This document shows, piece after piece, positions 62,022-64,000 of a DNA stretch of 64,000 bases. The first letter of the stretch is position 1. Every line of letters begins with the position of its first letter. The stretch lies in the NCBI RefSeq assembly GCF_001517425.1, contig NZ_FBWL01000170.1, forward strand, positions 124,001 to 188,000. Reading direction: 5' to 3'. The position numbers and the translations under genes are program-made. Source of the DNA: Clostridium sp. C105KSO13. Lineage in GTDB: Bacteria > Bacillota > Clostridia > Lachnospirales > Lachnospiraceae. The notes under the pieces were generated by a model. The model did no database searches. It had not been told where the DNA came from and saw nothing but the letters and a program-made list of their open reading frames with translations.

Positions 62022-62793
62022 AATGAAGAAAACAAGAAAACCAGGCGGCGGCCGGAAGAAGCTGAAGCCAGAGTACGATGCCGGGAAGAATCTGAAAGAG
62101 CAGATGGATGCTGCTGTGGCACTTTATGATTCTGAGATGTCCTTGCAGGCCATCGGAGATGAGCTGGGATTAAATCCCATCAAGGTACGGAAGCTGCTCA
62201 TCACGGCAGTTGTGTATGAATCGGAAGTGGCGGAGAAGGTGCAAGCTACCTTTGAAGAATACCGTGAAACACAAGACTACAAAACCTCCATACTCTCAAC
62301 TGCAAACACCCTGAAACTTTCCAAAGCCTCTGTTACCTCGTATCTGCCATATCAGAAAGGCGTGTACTTCCCAAGTACAGAAAAGGAGAAGATCAGTGTT
62401 GGGGCAGAGCGGCAGCGGAGATACAGAGCAATGAAGCGATGGAGGGCTAATCCGACAGAAGAAAACTTATGGGGCGTGGTTTTGGCCTATGCTGGAGTAA
62501 AATTCAAAACTTACTCTGGCTTGCCATTTACTTATGAGGTGAGGAAAGGAAGAAGCGGCGAGTACACAAAAGAGCTGTGGATCGACCGCCGGGAGAACAG
62601 TAAAAGCCTGGCATGGAGTTCAGTGGTGCTGGCGCTGAAGAATATTAAAGAAAAAGTAGTAGACCGCCCGAAGGCTCTGGGCGATATCCGGGGAGTGACC
62701 TATATATACGGGATGTTCTATCGGTTCGGGCTGATCGATGTGCCGGATGAGGTAAAGGAGAAGATGGGTCATCCGAAAGACCGCAAAAAATAG
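62014..62793 (+). CDS. HTH-containing protein of mobile elements
   Basis: This is a 259-residue basic protein. Two helix-turn-helix-like segments are visible: MSLQAIGDELGLNPIKVRKLLITAVVYESEVAEKV and STANTLKLSKASVTSYLPYQKG. These are followed by a basic region (ERQRRYRAMKRWRANPTEENLW) and a C-terminal domain (GLPFTYEVRKGRSGEYTKELWIDRRENSKSLAWSSVVLAL). Similar proteins occur in clostridial integrative elements and phages; the function is unknown. The ATG at 62014 with GGAG four bases upstream or the ATG at 62023 could be the start. Confidence 0.65.
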   Translation: MSKMKKTRKPGGGRKKLKPEYDAGKNLKEQMDAAVALYDSEMSLQAIGDELGLNPIKVRKLLITAVVYESEVAEKVQATFEEYRETQDYKTSILSTANTLKLSKASVTSYLPYQKGVYFPSTEKEKISVGAERQRRYRAMKRWRANPTEENLWGVVLAYAGVKFKTYSGLPFTYEVRKGRSGEYTKELWIDRRENSKSLAWSSVVLALKNIKEKVVDRPKALGDIRGVTYIYGMFYRFGLIDVPDEVKEKMGHPKDRKK

Positions 62794-62889
62794 GTTGCTA
62801 TGTGCAAAAGTGTGCGGTAAGATGTGCCGTAACTGAGGATGTGAATCTCAGTTGGGAAGGATGGTAGCATTATAGAAAAACTGAAGGAA

Positions 62890-63228
62890 ATGCTGGAGGA
62901 GTATTTGAAGAAAACAGAGCCGGAGTATTACCCGCCAGTGGAGAACCTACTTGATCTGATCTATGAGCATTACACAGAGAATAATCCAGTAGAGAAAAAC
63001 ACAGTTGCTGGGAAAGCAGCAAAGGCCAAGGAAAAGGAACTGGAAGAGTGGCTGCGTGGGCTAGATGGTATGAATAGGCTCGTAGATGACTATGTTGGAG
63101 ATAAGATTCCGCTCTGGGAAAAGATCATGGACCGGCAGGGAACGGTGTGCTGTGCATGGGAGAAGACCGCTTTTGAGGAAGGTCTGAAAGTCGGAATTCG
63201 GCTCATGATGGAAGTGTATAGTTTGTGA
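62890..63228 (+). CDS. Small helical protein, DUF6809-like
   Basis: This is a 112-residue protein, mostly helical and charged. The end (AWEKTAFEEGLKVGIRLMMEVYSL) matches the F-x-x-G-x-x-x-G-x-R-L-M-x-E pattern seen in DUF6809-type proteins of Firmicutes mobile elements; I am not certain of this family. The start is unclear: GGGAAGG lies at 62854-62860, but the first ATG in frame is at 62890. The 3' end overlaps the second 26-bp repeat. Confidence 0.55.
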   Translation: MLEEYLKKTEPEYYPPVENLLDLIYEHYTENNPVEKNTVAGKAAKAKEKELEEWLRGLDGMNRLVDDYVGDKIPLWEKIMDRQGTVCCAWEKTAFEEGLKVGIRLMMEVYSL

Positions 63229-63242
63229 CGGAAATAAAGTGA
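63217..63242 (+). repeat. 26-bp repeat, copy 2
   Basis: TATAGTTTGTGACGGAAATA and six more bases match copy 1 at 61588 with three differences, all A-to-G. The GAACTCCTGGAGTTC palindrome begins at 63241. Confidence 0.6.
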
Positions 63243-63261
63243 ACTCCTGGAGTTCAAAAAA

Positions 63262-63302
63262 GCCCTCGCTTGTTGCGGCGAGGGCGTGTGTTCTTATTTT
63301 TT
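63262..63302. terminator. Bidirectional terminator between convergent genes
   Basis: GCCCTCGC (63262-63269) and GCGAGGGC (63278-63285) form a GC-rich stem. Rightwards it is followed by TTCTTATTTTTT, and leftwards by a T6 run (AAAAAA at 63256-63261 on the plus strand). Confidence 0.85.
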
Positions 63303-63485
63303 AGGTTTTTCAGCTTTTTTCTTCTTCGGTGCAATTTTGTGGCCTGAGTAGATTGCCATGCCCATGCAGACCAGAGAGCCACAAGCGAAATACTTGTGAG
63401 CCTGCATCAGTTTCTTGCAGCCCGTGTAGAAGCATCCTGCCATGCAGGCAAGTGCGCCGAGTGACCAATATTTATGTGCTTTCAT
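63294..63485 (-). CDS. Small membrane protein with an internal tandem duplication
   Basis: This 63-residue protein consists of two similar copies of a 25-residue unit: AHKYWSLGALACMAGCFYTGCKK (about residues 3-25) and AHKYFACGSLVCMGMAIYSGHK (about residues 29-50), followed by a Lys-rich tail. Each unit is one hydrophobic helix with a Tyr-x-Gly end. The ATG at 63485 follows AAGGAGG. It overlaps the preceding zinc-ribbon gene. Function unknown. Confidence 0.65.
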   Translation of the reverse strand: MKAHKYWSLGALACMAGCFYTGCKKLMQAHKYFACGSLVCMGMAIYSGHKIAPKKKKAEKPKK

Positions 63486-63663
63486 TTTGTGTGTCCTCCT
63501 TATCTTCTTTCTGTATTTTGAGCAATTCCTCGATTTCCGTTTTACTCGCCGGCCGTACTGCCTTTTTATTATCGTGTGCTACCGCTCCACAGTCAGGACA
63601 ACGGTCAGGTAGCTTCTCAGCAGAGAAGCAGTAGCGGCAGGCATCGCAAAAGTAGTAATTCAA
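63472..63663 (-). CDS. Small zinc-ribbon / rubredoxin-like protein
   Basis: This 63-residue protein has two CxxC knuckles (CDAC near residue 6 and CPDCG near residue 22), as in rubredoxin-like zinc ribbons, then a charged helical tail (SKTEIEELLKIQKEDKED). It starts with TTG overlapping the YolD-like stop (TTGA) behind GGGGTGA. Such proteins are frequent in clostridial integrative elements. It may bind DNA or a partner protein; no function is known. Confidence 0.65.
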   Translation of the reverse strand: MNYYFCDACRYCFSAEKLPDRCPDCGAVAHDNKKAVRPASKTEIEELLKIQKEDKEDTQNEST

Positions 63664-64000
63664 GTCATATTCACCCCAATCTCTAATATATCCTCAAATG
63701 CAATAATGGTCGGCAGCTCTTTGCCGGTATCGTTTATAAATCCTGTGTAAATTCGCAGTTCTTTGCTTATAGCATCCACAGCATCCAATACTCCGACTAT
63801 ATCTTCATAGTAGCCGTCCATGAAATATTTTATTGTGAGCTCTTGTCCTTTCCGAAGCTGGCTGATCTTTTGGTTCAGAGCTTGCTTGCCTTCTTCAGAC
63901 AGCTCGATTCTATTTCCTTTGAGATGATCTCTGCCTTCAGAAGCAATCTCATCCTCATAGCCTCGCAAGGCGGCAAACGGAGAGAAGATTTTAGCACGAT
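63660..64000 (-). CDS. YolD-like family protein (5' end outside window)
   Basis: The frame runs off the right edge of the window. The visible start RAKIFSPFAALRGYEDEIA and the block LSEEGKQALNQKISQLRKGQELTIKYFMDGYYEDIVGVLDAVD match YolD-like proteins, which often sit next to a Y-family (UmuC/UvrX) polymerase in integrative elements and phages. It is the upstream gene of a leftward three-gene operon with the zinc ribbon and the duplicated membrane protein. Only about 113 residues are visible. Confidence 0.8.
   Translation of the reverse strand, partial: RAKIFSPFAALRGYEDEIASEGRDHLKGNRIELSEEGKQALNQKISQLRKGQELTIKYFMDGYYEDIVGVLDAVDAISKELRIYTGFINDTGKELPTIIAFEDILEIGVNMT

Overview
The window looks like the chromosome of a spore-forming gut anaerobe of the Lachnospiraceae (Clostridia, Firmicutes). 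The main signs are an AddAB nuclease, a T-box in front of a non-discriminating AspRS and gatCAB, a CIRCE element, an alpha/beta-type small acid-soluble spore protein, several families seen mainly in Lachnospiraceae (DUF3877, DUF4358 and others), strong AGGAGG ribosome binding sites and sigma-A promoters with 17-bp spacers. No tRNA, rRNA or CRISPR array was seen. Species assignment is inference.

Left part (1-20.7 kb), mostly vertical housekeeping: addB (cut by the window edge) and addA; a self-regulated PadR / DUF1700 / DUF4097 / PspC envelope-stress cassette; a spore protein; a degenerate TagA/WecG-family protein; a PucR/CdaR-type regulator; ftsE-ftsX-M23 peptidase-S41 protease (septal cell-wall hydrolysis and processing); then a T-box-controlled operon aspS-gatC-gatA-gatB for amidotransfer synthesis of Asn-tRNA and Gln-tRNA.

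Middle part (20.7-41.2 kb): a leftward operon for a double-cubane-cluster type 2-hydroxyacyl-CoA-dehydratase-like reductase, its ATPase activator, a DUF3343 protein and a cysteine-desulfurase-like enzyme; an NCS1 permease remnant in front of a hydantoinase; htpG with a CIRCE element; an SGNH / DUF4358 / MBOAT / AlgJ-like O-acetylation cluster; rluF-like, ligA and clpX-like genes; a DUF3877 gene; and a decayed stretch with a frameshifted GH3 glycosidase, a start-less membrane protein, and a LytTR response regulator beside an internally deleted histidine kinase. This decayed stretch is bracketed by copies of a MITE-like hairpin repeat.

Right part (41.3-61.1 kb) is an exopolysaccharide/capsule locus. 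Tandem promoters lead into cpsB phosphatase, cpsC/Wzz, cpsD kinase, a DUF5011-like surface protein, an LCP ligase and a priming sugar transferase. A scarred junction follows (truncated UDP-glucose dehydrogenase, several TGTTGAGT-core inverted repeats, internally deleted glmM). Then comes a lower-GC, apparently acquired cassette: glmS, UDP-HexNAc dehydrogenase, a split Alg14/Alg13-type transferase whose Alg13 half is fused to a GT4 enzyme, two paralogous left-handed beta-helix acyltransferases (one switched off by a poly-G tract), GT2, GT4, Wzy-like polymerase and Wzx flippase. The last 2.9 kb carries mobile-element type genes (VOC protein, HTH protein, small ORFs, zinc ribbon, YolD-like).

The strongest candidates for something new are the poly-G (G8) tract that puts an O-acyltransferase out of frame (likely phase variation of capsule acylation), the inverted-repeat array at the capsule-locus junction, the desulfurase-DUF3343-double-cubane operon, and the overlapping GAA/AAC specifier of the T-box.
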